This document shows positions 33,100 to 42,839 of a DNA stretch of 64,000 nucleotides, one piece after another; positions within the stretch are counted from its first letter, which is position 1; each line of letters opens with the position of its first letter. The position numbers and the translations under genes were made by a program. The DNA lies in contig NC_092879.1 of assembly GCF_028372415.1 (NCBI RefSeq), forward strand, positions 100,665,828 to 100,729,827. Direction: 5' to 3'. The DNA comes from Notamacropus eugenii (taxonomy: Eukaryota; Chordata; Mammalia; Diprotodontia; Macropodidae). The notes beneath the pieces were generated by a model. The model was given only the letters and a program-made list of their open reading frames with translations, was not told the DNA's origin and made no database searches.

Positions 33100-33445
33100 G
33101 ATACTGTTGAGCGCTCCCTCCTACTGACTGCTCTATTTCCCAGGCTACGTGCCTTGTACCTCCTAGGTCTCTCCTGAACCCTTTAACGTCATGTGCCCCA
33201 TGGTCATTCCTCTGCCCATTTCGATCTGGACATGTTCCCTTGGCAGTTTTATGCATTCTTCCTAATGCTAGTACTTTCCCTCTGCTGGTTCTTTTCAGCT
33301 GATGCTGTCACACCTTGTGTGTATGGAGTGGTTTGCCTGTGGCCTCCCTCCTTAGACAGGGACTGTCTTTTGTCTTTATTTATACTCTGAACTTGGCACT
33401 GTACCTGGTACCCACTGGGTACTTAATAAATACTTATTGCCCGAC
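33100..33445 (+). repeat. L2-type LINE fragment with 3' end
   Basis: Text 'gatactgttgagcgctccct' resembles the DTVDHPLL palm region and the right end 'gacagggactgtcttttgtc ... acttaataaatacttattg' is an L2-type 3' terminus. The L1 at 32431 landed inside this copy. Confidence 0.55.
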
Positions 33446-33599
33446 TATCTAGCACACAAGACCTCCCATAATCACTTTTCCAGGGTTATTTATAGCATTC
33501 CTTTGTATGTCTTCTCAGCTTCAGCCAAACTGAAGCCCTCTCCACTCATGTATATACATTTACATATGTGGATAGAGGAGAGATACAAAGTAATGATTT

Positions 33600-33790
33600 G
33601 CAGGAGGGGAGGCATTAGCAGAAGTTAGGAGAATGAGGAAAGGCCTCATCCAGAAGGTGGCACTTTGCCTTGTCTTGAAGGAAACCAGGGACTACAAGTC
33701 TTAGGTTAGGAAGGAGTGCATTCCAGACCGGGGGTGGGGAGTGGGCTGGGGGGATTGAGCTTGTATAAAGGCAAGGAGGTGGTAGATGGA
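33600..33790 (-). repeat. L2-type LINE fragment
   Basis: 'gaggaaaggcctcatccaga aggtggcactttgccttgtc ttgaagg' is the usual 3' order. Confidence 0.5.
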
Positions 33791-33929
33791 GTGTCATTCA
33801 GACCCCCAGCTCTTTTTCATATAAGCTGGTCCCCATCCTGTACTTGGGTGACCCTCAGGACAGAACTTGACACTGATCTTTTTAAATTTCAAATATTTAG
33901 GATCCTTAGGTCTGCTGAGCTTAGTAGAG

Positions 33930-35060
33930 CTTTACATTTTTAAAAATTTTTTTAACATTTTTTTTTAAATTTTGAGTTCTAAATTCTCTCCTTTCCTTCA
34001 GCTCTTCCGCTACTCATTGAGAAGGCAAACACTATGATGTCAAGTAGACATGTAAAGTCACACATTAGTCATGTTACTACTAGAACAACAAGAAAGTGAA
34101 AAAAGTACGCTTCAATGTGAGTGCAGAGTCGATCAATTCTTTCTTTCTATCATGGATCTTTCGGCATTGTCTTGGATCATTATGTTGATCAGAGTAGCTG
34201 TCTTTTCCTGTTGATTATCGTTAGAATACTGTTCCTGTGCACAGTGTCCTTCTAGTTCACTTTACATCAGTGCATGGAAATCTTCCCAGACTTTTCTGAC
34301 ACCATCCTGCTCATCATTTCTTATAGCACAGTAGTTTTCCACCGTAATACTATACCACAACTTGTTTAGCCATTCCCCAATGAATGAGCATCACCTCAAT
34401 GCCCAATTCTTTGCCACCACAGAAAACACTGCTACAAATATTTTTGTACGTATGAGTCTTTTCCCTTTTTCTTTGATCTCTTTGGGATACAGACCTAGTA
34501 GTGGGATTGCTGAGTCAAAGGATATGCACAGTTTTATAGCCGTTTGGGCATAGTTCCAAACTGTTCTCCAGAATGGTTGGACCAGTTTACAACTCTACCA
34601 ATAGGGAATGGGCATCCCTATTTTCCCACATACCCTCCAACATTTGTCCTGTTAGCCAATCTTATAGGTGAGATGGTGCCTCAAAGATGTTTTAATTTGA
34701 ATTTCTCTAATCAGTAGTGTTTTAAAGCATTTTTTCATGTGACTGATAGCTTGTATTTCTTCTTCTGAAAACTGCCTGTTCATATATCTCAACCATTTGT
34801 CATCTGGAGAATGGCCCTCATTTTTATAAATTTGGCTCGGTTCCCTATACATTTGAGAAATGAAGCCTTCATCGGAGAAACTTTTTGTCAATTCCCCCCT
34901 ACCCATTTCCTGCTTTCCTTCTAATTTTGGCTGTGTTAGCTTTGCTTGTGCAAACCCTTTTTAATTTCATGTAATCAAGATTATCCATTTCACTTCTTGT
35001 GCTTTTCTCTATCTCTTGTTTGACCACAAACTCTTTCTTTATCCACAAATCTGACAGGTA
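33930..35060 (-). repeat. L1 LINE, 3' end
   Basis: Reversed L1 3' UTR and ORF2 C terminus: 'agccattccccaatgaatga', 'gtctttttccctttttcttt'-type text, 'cagacctagtagtgggattg', 'ccagaatggttggaccagtt'. Minus-strand frame 34652-34906 keeps ORF2 C-terminal residues such as MYREPSQIYKNEGHSPDDKW. Confidence 0.75.
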
Positions 35061-35069
35061 AAAATTTCC

Positions 35070-36195
35070 ATGTGGTAGAGGCTTGGCCCAGCCTGCTGGG
35101 CTTGAAGGAACAAGGAAAATGACAGGATGGTCATCCTCATGGCTCCTCAGCTGACAGTACTGATGCCAGCTGTACCTGAGGGTTCGAGGGTCTCCCCCAA
35201 CCCTGTCAGTTCTCCAAGTTCAGGATACTATCTCTGAGGAATGGCAGGGGCACTGGAGAGGGGAAGAGTGAAGGGGCAGTAGGGGAGAGGGAGACATCCG
35301 GGCCTGAGTCAGATTAAAAAGCCCAGTGAGTCCTTGCCTGCTATGTGGAGGCTGGCCACTGGGTGGCATATGGAACCCAGGTATTTGTGCCATCTAACCC
35401 TACCTGGCCCTTTTCTGGTCTACTCTATGGACACTGTTCAGTTGTGGTGGACCTGGTAGGGACAACTTCAGGGAGAAGGACCATCGTAGAGAAGGAAGTA
35501 AGAGACATTTGGCTTTGGATCCTGGGGCTTCTTCTCCTTTCTGAAGGGAGCCCTTCCCTGCTCTCTTAGCTACTTCATGGGGCCTGGAGGTTAGGCTGCA
35601 AAGTGGTTGCTCATCTCTCCTGACCTCTAAGGTAATAAGACAGATGTTCTCTGAGGAGTGTGGTCCCTTTGCTGAATAAATGGGGCAACAAATGCACTGT
35701 AAGCACAGGAGATACATGGACGATCCCTTCTCTCCACGAGTGTCTGTGATGATGAGAGAAATGGCATCCACAGGGCAGTGACTGGGGGCTGGGGCGGGGG
35801 GCACTTGGGTTTGGAGAATTATGGGGCTGGAGACTGCAGCCACGGGAGGATAGGAGGATAGTTCCTCATCCAGGAACAGTGACCGTGGTTCCAGGTCATG
35901 GGGTGGGGAGAGGGGAAGGAGAGAGGGGAAGGAAAGGGTACCCACAAAAGGGCCAGGTGGTTGTCCTGGAGATGGTGAGAAGATCTGGGAGTGAAGCCAG
36001 GCCAGGTGGTCTGGGAGAATCACCTGTCTGAGCAGGACCCCAGGGTGGTCCTCAAGGAGATGGCTGGCTGGGGAGTGGCAAGTGGTTTAGTCTCTGAGCC
36101 AGCCCCAGTGAAAGCTTTTGGGGCCCTTATCCCCACAAAGAGGAGCAAGCAAGCAGGCATTGGGATCTGTGGATCCTAGGCTTTCAGAAGAGGCA
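35070..36195. other. Unclassified single-copy-like stretch
   Basis: No recognised repeat. It holds a 207-codon minus-strand open frame at 35400-36023, rich in Pro, Ser and Leu, without a recognised domain, and 'ccaggtggt' text is locally duplicated near 35955 and 36003. Confidence 0.45.
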
Positions 36196-36197
36196 GA

Positions 36198-36445
36198 AGG
36201 AAACAAGCATTGATTAGGTACCTACTATGTGCCAGGCACTGTGCCAATCAGTGTATACATATAACCTCATTTAATTTTCACGACCACCCTGGGAGGATTC
36301 CCATTTTACAGATGAGGACAATCACATGAAGTGACTTGCTCAAGGTCACTCCACTAATAAGTGTCTAAGGCTGGATTTGAATTCAGGTCTTCCGGATTCC
36401 AGGCCCAGCCCTCTATCCTCTGAGCCACATAGCTGCTTCAGCATT
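36198..36445 (-). repeat. SINE, near full length
   Basis: Reversed: 'aggtacctactatgtgccag', 'cattttacagatgaggacaa', 'agtgacttgctcaaggtcac', head 'ctctatcctctgagccacat agctgc'. Confidence 0.75.
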
Positions 36446-36449
36446 TAGT

Positions 36450-36555
36450 CAGTCCTCGGGATAAAAAACAAAACAAAATGAACAAAAATTAGTCCTTGCC
36501 CTCAAGGAACTTATATTGTGCTGAGGAAAGGAAAAGGTGCACTAAAGAATAAGTG
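36450..36555 (-). repeat. L2-type LINE 3' end
   Basis: 'agtccttgccctcaaggaac ttatattgtg' after an A-rich stretch. Confidence 0.5.
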
Positions 36556-36569
36556 GGCATACTGTGCTC

Positions 36570-36642
36570 AGAGTGGCACAAGGGAAAGAATGCTGGATTG
36601 GAAGCAGAGAATCTCGGTTCGAGTCTTGACGCTGTCACTTCT

Positions 36643-36693
<51 letters not shown>

Positions 36694-36800
36694 AGAGAGA
36701 GAGAGAGACGTTGGACAAGTCTCTTCATTTCTCTGGGTTACCTCAGTTTCCTTTGCTGTAAAATGAGAGGATTGGATTTGATGTCCTCTAAAGACCCTGG
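36570..36800 (+). repeat. tRNA-headed SINE split by a (GT)n tract
   Basis: Head 'ctcggttcgagtcttgacgc' before, and core 'ttggacaagtctcttcattt ... aaatgagaggattgg' after, a (GT)n tract at 36645-36691. The microsatellite expanded where the core normally reads TGTGTGACC. Confidence 0.65.
36645..36708. repeat. (GT)n(GA)n microsatellite
   Basis: About 23 GT units followed by ATGAGAGAGAGAGAGAGA. Confidence 0.9.
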
Positions 36801-37289
36801 GTACTCACCTCAACCCTATAAGATGAACACTCCAGGTGTTATTCCCACCATTGAACAGTGGAAAGTAAGGCTTGGTGGCTTGCCCAGAGTCAGGGCTGGG
36901 ATTCGGCCTTCGGCTTCTACTGTGCCACGCTGCCTTCAGGAGCTCAAGCCAACGTAGTTTGAGGCTAGAGGAGAAGCCCTTTTTGGGCCTCTCAGGTAGA
37001 TGGGGCAGGGCCTGAGATAAGGCCCTATTAGCCTTGGGGGGACATGAGTAGAGCAGAGTGGATCCAAAGCTCTATCTCCATCTTCTTCAGGCCAGTCCCT
37101 TAGGCCTGGAGGAGCAGCTGCCTCCAAGGGGAAGTGCCTTCTCCCACCTCTCTCTCCAGATTCCAGGCCGGAATGTGAGTCCTCATCCTTCCACCTCCTC
37201 CTACACTGACTCCTACAGGACACATGTGGCTTGAGTGGAGAAGGGAGGTTTATTTGCTGAGTGAAGGGAACTCTTAGAGAGTGAGCCTC

Positions 37290-37425
37290 CAAAAGCACCC
37301 CTTTCATTGTGCCATCCCCTACTGGAGAATCTAGGGAAAGTTCCTACTGGCTGCAGGATAAGGCAAAAATCTTCATCCTGGCATTCAAGGCCTTTCACAG
37401 ACAATCTGGTCCCCAGTTGAGAGTC
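37290..37425 (+). repeat. L2-type LINE fragment
   Basis: 'ctactggctgcaggataagg caaaaatcttcatcctggca ttcaaggcctttcac' is the plus-sense block found reversed at 15550 and 43260. Confidence 0.5.
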
Positions 37426-37753
37426 TCAAGGGCAGAGTGGGTCAGAGTTCAGAGCTGGAAAGACCATTAGGTTGGGGAACATTGTCCTGAGCTTCTCCTC
37501 CCTGAGCAGGGCCCCTGGGCCTGGGGGATAGTTGTCATCCAGCCAGCCCATCTGTCCTTTGCTTGCCTCTGCCCCCTCCAATGGTAGCAGACTCCCAGTC
37601 ATGGCCGCCTAATTCCCCAAAGCCCAAAGTGGGGCTCTCACAAGCCCCATATTCCCCCTTCGTCCCTATGTCTCTTCCTTATCCTCCGCCCAGAGGGAGT
37701 TGGTGGTTTCTGACCTTCACTGACCGATAGCAAGACTTCCTGCCTTGATACAG

Positions 37754-37764
37754 GCATATTTAAA
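37754..37764 (+). promoter_or_regulatory. Possible TATA-like element of the LRR gene
   Basis: CATATTTAAAA lies 60-70 bases upstream of the predicted start codon. Whether transcription starts here, or whether a non-coding first exon lies further upstream as in LRRC32, cannot be decided from sequence. Confidence 0.25.
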
Positions 37765-37822
37765 ATTCCCACAGCCTCAAGATAGTTGGCTGCCCAGGGC
37801 AGGGGCAAGAAGGGCCAGCGGC

Positions 37823-37951
37823 ATGGCTCTCCAGGAGGCTGGCAGTCCAGGGCCCAGCTCCCTGGGTCTCTGCCTGCTCCTTGCCCTGTTCTACATGAGC
37901 CCTGAGGGCATCAGTGGACACTCATTCTCTCTGCCATCTGGCTGCCTGACG
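37823..37951 (+). CDS. LRR gene exon 1 (signal peptide exon)
   Basis: ATG in GCGGCATGG context (G at -3 and +4). Encodes MALQEAGSPGPSSLGLCLLL and onward to PSGCLT (43 codons), then donor ACG|GTAAGG. Chosen because it supplies a signal peptide and the first Cys of the N-terminal cap: Cys-x8-Cys across the junction equals the LRRC32 spacing (CKMVDKKVSC). Signal cleavage probably near Gly32. Confidence 0.8.
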
Positions 37952-38053
37952 GTAAGGCTGACTCTTCCATGCCTGTGGCTCCTACTCTCCTGGCTCAGCC
38001 AGGGATGGAAAACCTAGAGGGCTGGGACAAGGGTTCCTTAGGGCACACACACA

Positions 38054-38129
<76 letters not shown>

Positions 38130-41100
38130 CTGCTTTGGAGTCTTTTGGGGAGCAAGAACTCTGGGGATATGCCTTGTTTGCTCTGGGGGGATTGGGGTTC
38201 CTGCCTTAGAGGAAAAGTAAGTAATCTCATCATTGATATAGCATTTTAAGGTGTCCAAAGTGCTTTACAAGGACTACCTCATTCAATCTCACAACTTGGA
38301 CTATACAGATAATTAGCTCCATTTTACAGATGAGGAAATTCAGGGAGCATGAGTGTCAAAGGTGGAATTTGAAGTGACTCCTAGTGCTGGGCGCTAGGTG
38401 GCGCTGCCTCTGCCTGGCCTCAGGAAGCTCCTCTACCAAAGCTGAGGTCTCTTCATCATTTCTCCTCCCATACACTAAGGCACTAGAAAATATCTCCTTC
38501 ATTAAGCTTTTATTAATAGAGACAGCAGCATACATTTGCAGAGGGTTTGGGGTTTCCAAAACACTTTGAGTATCTCATTCACCCCACATTGCCCTGTGCT
38601 AGGCATCAAGGGGAGTACAAGAAAAAATCTGAAATCTTCCTACCCTCTAGGAGTTTATAGTCTTGCTGGCGAGCCCAGACATACACACAAAATGACTGGG
38701 CCAAACATAGTGCTGTGCATCCTGTGTTGAATAGGTGGAGTCCTCGAAGGGGATAGCTCAGAGAAGGGCCACCACGAGCCGAGCTTTGATGGATGTGCGA
38801 GACTTGGGTGCAAGGAGAAAGGGCCAAGGAGAAAGGGCAGTTCTAAGTGGGAAAATAGCGGGGAACGTGCTTGGTAGATTCAAGGAGGCCACTTTGGCGA
38901 AAGCAGAGCATGGATATCAGTGAAGAGAGTGGGGCAACCCTAAGGTCACTGTAGGGTGAGCCTTGAATGCCAGGCTAACAATTTGACAGACGAGGCTTGA
39001 GGCATCATCCTGGAGAAGAGATGCCCTTGGCTCCTCCAAAGCTATGCCAACCAAGGCCAAGCTTGGGAAGGTCCTTGTCCATGATGGCTGGAGATCAGCC
39101 ATGCGAGACTTTGGGGAGACACAGCCACCTTCCCACCAGCATGGTTGTAAGGGGCTTTCTTCCTTTTGGCCCCAGCAACTCTCTCAGACCATCTCCTGAG
39201 CTAGAGTGTGGTTGCAAATAGCATTGATGGAGGGACTATAGTCCACATCAATGAAACTGCAGATCTTTGGAGTATTGAGGAAACCAGAGGCCAGTATCAA
39301 GGTGGTACCTGGGCTCCCCTCAATGGTGGCTTCTGCTTCTGCTATCCTCCCTCTGGCAGCTGCCTGCTGTCTCCTTTGTCCATGCAAGGCAATGCACAGT
39401 CACCTGGCAGAAAAACAGGGCTCAACAGCTCACCTCAAGCTTCTGAAAGGTCATCAACTCTGAGAGTGATCAATGGGGAGCCACGGTGGAAGGTTCTTGG
39501 GCAGGAAAGCCCAGAAAAGGATGAGGACAGCTTATTCTTATCACTCAATCTGGATTCCCAGCTCCTGGCCCCCTGAACGGAGGAGCCTCAGATCCCTTCC
39601 CCCAGTGCCCTTTCTAGGTGGCCTTCCCTGGTGCTGGGGAAGGCATTGCCAGGCCTGAACACCAGCAGTAGCAATAGCAGTGGTAACAATGCTAACACAC
39701 ATTTCTGTAGCACTTGTGAGGTAGACAGATGAGAAAACTGAGACTCAAAGAGATGCCCTGATCTGCCTTGGGTTACCTAGCTAGGGAGCAGCTTGACCAG
39801 GGCTGCAGCTCAAGTCCATTCCCTTGTCCCAGACCCTTGACTGGCCCCTTCTGAGCAGAGCTGATGCTCTACCAGGGAGTGAGGAAGCCAGGCTCAACCC
39901 TGAAGTGCTTTCTAGTCATGGCCTCTGGCCTCCTTCTCTTCCAGGGTCCCCTGAGGGTGTCCTGCCAGGGCCTGGGCCTTCACACATTCCCGGCAGCATT
40001 GCCTTGGACCACAGAGCAGCTGGACCTCTCTCACAACCACTTGCAAGTCCTTCAGGACAATGCCACAGAAGACCGGCCAAATCTCTGTTACCTGGACCTC
40101 CTGGGGAACCAGATAGAGGAGCTCTCCCTGAGGGCCCTGCTGCCTCTGCGCTGGCTCCAGGCTCTCATTCTGGCAGACAACTCTTTGGACCAGGATTACG
40201 TGTCCAACAGTCAGGCACTGTGGCCTCTGGACCACCTGCGGCTCTTGGACCTCTCCGCCAACCGCCTGGATAGTGACATGGCCTCCTTGTATGTGGCCAA
40301 TCTCAGCTCCTTGTGGAGCCTAGATCTCTCCAACAACCTCATCACCCACCTGTCACATGGCACCTTTATTGGCTCCCCCAACCTGTTGAACATTGACCTT
40401 AGTGACAACTACATCTTGCAAATACAAACCGGAGCTTTTGAAGGTTTGCTGCAGCTGCGGGAGCTTTCCCTCGCTAGAAATTCCCTGCACTGTATCTCTG
40501 ATTTCAGCCTCAGGGCTCTGTGGCAACTCAACCTGAGCACCAATGCCTTGCAGTTCTTTGCCACTGAGGAGGGAAATGGGGGCTACCAGCTCCAGGTGCT
40601 GGACTTGAGCCACAATCAGCTAAGGGCCATGCCAATGCTTTCAGCTCTGCGCCATCTCCAGTATCTCAATCTCTCAGACAACCAGCTGGCCTCCCTGGAG
40701 CCCCATGCCCCACCCTTACCTCAGGGCACTGGGCCTTGGTACCAAGAGGTGAACAGGCCGAATCTGACCCAAAGTGGCTACAGCCCAGGAGCTAGCTTGC
40801 CTGAGCTCACTGACCTTGATCTCAGCAGGAACCAACTGGACATATTTCCAATAGGCTTCCTTAACCATCTCTCTTCCCTCCAGAGACTCAGCATAGCCTG
40901 GAACTGTCTCCAGAATATGTCAGCTCACCAGTTCAGCCCTGGGCTGTCTTTTCTGCCCCTGAGGTCTCTGGATCTCCAAGGGAACTGGATTCAGACATTT
41001 CCAAGCTGGGTCTTTGAAATCCTGCCCCGTCTCGAAGTCTTGGATTTGGGGGACAATGAACTACAGCTCTGCTGGAGACCAGAGGCTGGGCAAGATGGGC

Positions 41101-41912
41101 CCTTCCAAGGAGTCCAGCAGCCATTCAGCTCTGCCTTCCACCTGAAGGGCCTGAGCCTGAGTAAAAACGGACTGAGGAGGTTGTGCCTCACTGGATTTTC
41201 CCCTGCATCCCTGCTCTCTTTAGATCTCTCGGGCAACACAGGACTAGCTCTGGCCCCAAGTGACCTCCAGGGCCTGCAGCATTCCTTACATGAGCTTTCC
41301 CTCAGAGGAAATGGCATGGAAAGCACCCACTTGTGGCTTCCCTGCCTGCAGCAGCTGCAAGCCTTGGACCTCTCAGGCAATAAGCTGGTTAACCTGCCCT
41401 GGGCCCTCAACTGTTCCTCATATCTGTGCAGCTTGGACCTACGCAAAAATCTCCTCCAGACTTTGGACACAGAAGTCCTGGGTGGCTTGGGTGGCCACCT
41501 CAGATCTATGTGGATCGCGGGCAACCCCTTTCATTGCTGTACCCTGGGCTGGCTGGCTGCTTTGGCCAGGGCCAATGTGAGTGTGCCAGACTTAGAAGAG
41601 GCATGGTGTGTGTATCCAGCCAGTGAGGGGGGCTCCTGGGCCCCCCTGGCCGGGGATCACAGTCACCTCTGTACATGGTGGCAGTGGCAGGGAACTCAGG
41701 CCGGGTGGGTGCTGCTGGCTGTCACCAGCCTGTTCCTCATCTGCTGTGGAGTGGCTGCCCTGCTGCAAAACAGTGCAAAGTTGCCTGGGGCCCTGGAACC
41801 TGGGAAGGGTTGGGTCTGCCCAAAGCCAGAGCCAGAGGACAACCAGCAGACCATAGGTAGGGAGAGCCTAGGTAGGCCTTCCATGGAGAGAAGGGACCCA
41901 GATCAGAAGTAG
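37823..41912 (+). CDS. LRRC32/NRROS-family leucine-rich repeat membrane protein, candidate third paralog
   Basis: Predicted two coding exons, 37823-37951 and 39945-41912, join in phase 0 to 698 residues (LRRC32 662, NRROS 692). LRRC32 (GARP) and NRROS (LRRC33) are surface proteins that hold latent TGF-beta covalently for integrin-driven activation. Order: signal peptide (core LGLCLLLALFYM, 14-25); N-terminal cap with Cys41 and Cys50 at the LRRC32 spacing; about 20 LRRs (LDLSxNxL) with a non-repeat insert near 290-320; C-terminal cap with Cys574, Cys575, Cys598, Cys619; one membrane segment near 630-650 (GWVLLAVTSLFLICCGVAAL); a tail of about 48 residues. Eight N-glycosylation sequons. Cys226 (SLHCISDFSL) and Cys364 (WNCL) align with GARP Cys211 and Cys350, which bond to pro-TGF-beta1. 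Blocks DMASLY-ANLSSL and GAFEGL recall NRROS, CISDFSL recalls GARP, so neither is a clear ortholog. It neighbours IGBP1, not the LRRC32 or NRROS loci. Function as a TGF-beta anchor is inferred. Confidence 0.88.
38054..38125. repeat. (TG)n microsatellite in LRR gene intron 1
   Basis: About 34 TG units. Confidence 0.95.
38235..38410 (-). repeat. SINE in LRR gene intron 1
   Basis: Reversed: 'tccaaagtgctttacaagga', 'cattttacagatgaggaaat', head 'gcgctaggtggcgctgc'-like. Confidence 0.55.
38600..38990 (-). repeat. L2-type LINE fragment in LRR gene intron 1
   Basis: 'gctaggcatcaaggggagta', 'ccctctaggagtttatagtc', then 'gagccttgaatgccaggcta' near 38960, in the usual order. Confidence 0.5.
39690..39830 (-). 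repeat. MIR-type SINE fragment in LRR gene intron 1
   Basis: Reversed: 'cacatttctgtagcacttgt', 'gatgagaaaactgagactca', 'cagcttgaccagggctgcag'. Confidence 0.45.
39945..41912 (+). CDS. LRR gene exon 2 (ectodomain, membrane segment, tail)
   Basis: Acceptor CCTTCTCTTCCAG at 39932-39944. An open frame extends 5' into the intron with an ATG at 39864 and another (MASGLLLFQG) at 39918, but those lack a credible signal peptide plus the first cap cysteine, so splicing from exon 1 is preferred. The exon carries 655 codons and TAG at 41910-41912, with no frame damage. One large exon for the ectodomain and tail is also the arrangement of LRRC32 and NRROS. Confidence 0.93.
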   Translation, partial: GPLRVSCQGLGLHTFPAALPWTTEQLDLSHNHLQVLQDNATEDRPNLCYLDLLGNQIEELSLRALLPLRWLQALILADNSLDQDYVSNSQALWPLDHLRLLDLSANRLDSDMASLYVANLSSLWSLDLSNNLITHLSHGTFIGSPNLLNIDLSDNYILQIQTGAFEGLLQLRELSLARNSLHCISDFSLRALWQLNLSTNALQFFATEEGNGGYQLQVLDLSHNQLRAMPMLSALRHLQYLNLSDNQLASLEPHAPPLPQGTGPWYQEVNRPNLTQSGYSPGASLPELTDLDLSRNQLDIFPIGFLNHLSSLQRLSIAWNCLQNMSAHQFSPGLSFLPLRSLDLQGNWIQTFPSWVFEILPRLEVLDLGDNELQLCWRPEAGQDGPFQGVQQPFSSAFHLKGLSLSKNGLRRLCLTGFSPASLLSLDLSGNTGLALAPSDLQGLQHSLHELSLRGNGMESTHLWLPCLQQLQALDLSGNKLVNLPWALNCSSYLCSLDLRKNLLQTLDTEVLGGLGGHLRSMWIAGNPFHCCTLGWLAALARANVSVPDLEEAWCVYPASEGGSWAPLAGDHSHLCTWWQWQGTQAGWVLLAVTSLFLICCGVAALLQNSAKLPGALEPGKGWVCPKPEPEDNQQTIGRESLGRPSMERRDPDQK

Positions 41913-42835
41913 AAGCAGGCAAGAAATGCCAGTGAGCACTAGCCATCCAGGCTGCTTCCTGTGCACACTTGTCTCTGGCAGCTGTTGTCAGCCCTGAAGG
42001 CCTCAAGTGGGGTCAAATTTCGGCCTTCTTTTTGAGCTTGTGTATATCCAGTGGTCCTATAATATGTATGCTTCTGAGAGGAATCAGTGAGCCTCTGGAC
42101 AGCAACATGATTTCCAACTAAATCTATGTGATCAGAAGCCCTTTGGCCTCTAGACCAGTTCAGAAACTCATACTTGGCCATTTCTTTTTTTGCAGCGTTG
42201 CTTATCACAGAAACTCCACTCTGGGTCTCTATACACAAATCAAGTTCACTCAGAAGGAAGCAGGGTTCTCTTTGGCTCATGTCCCCACTCTGAGACCATC
42301 AGAATGTAGCTCCTTATAGGTCTCTGCAGAAAACGCTACCAAAACGTTCCAAAGGGTCCTAGGTTCCCATGCAGACAACCTTCATGTCACCTTCCAGAAA
42401 ATGCAAACCCCTAAGGCCTCCCACTTGAGCCCATAAAACAGGACAAGTCATTTCTCTAATGAGCCCCACATTCACCGGAGACCTATGCTGTCCCACATTA
42501 CACAAGGCTACTTGAAGTTTTTGGCTTCCTCAAAAGGGAAAAGCAGATTCTCCCCTCTTTCCCCCCTCCCCACTTCAGAAAGCAGAAGAGAGAGTGGCTA
42601 GAGAATTGATGCTTCATCTTCCAGTGAGCCCCAACACAGACCTTGAGCCTTCTGGAAGGTTGAGGCGCCTGCCTCAGCCCCAAGGGGACTTTTTACTTGG
42701 TGTTGCTAGAGTCGGTTCTCTTCCCAGACCTCATAGCTCACAGTAGCGGGGAGGTGGGCCGGCTGGCTTTGTTTCCTTCTGCACACAGAGGCTTTGTGCT
42801 GTGCTACTCTTTCAGCTCCAGCCCTCCCCCCCCCT
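41913..42835 (+). other. Probable 3' UTR and flank of the LRR gene
   Basis: Repeat-poor. I find no AATAAA or ATTAAA before the L2-type copy at 42840, so the polyadenylation site is unassigned; CATAAAA near 42432 is the nearest variant. Confidence 0.35.
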
Positions 42836-42839
42836 TATC

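Noticed and set aside
39864-39944. Use of ATG 39864 or 39918 as start of the LRR protein
   Set aside because: No credible signal peptide with the cap cysteine; a good acceptor at 39944 and an upstream signal-peptide exon explain the protein better.
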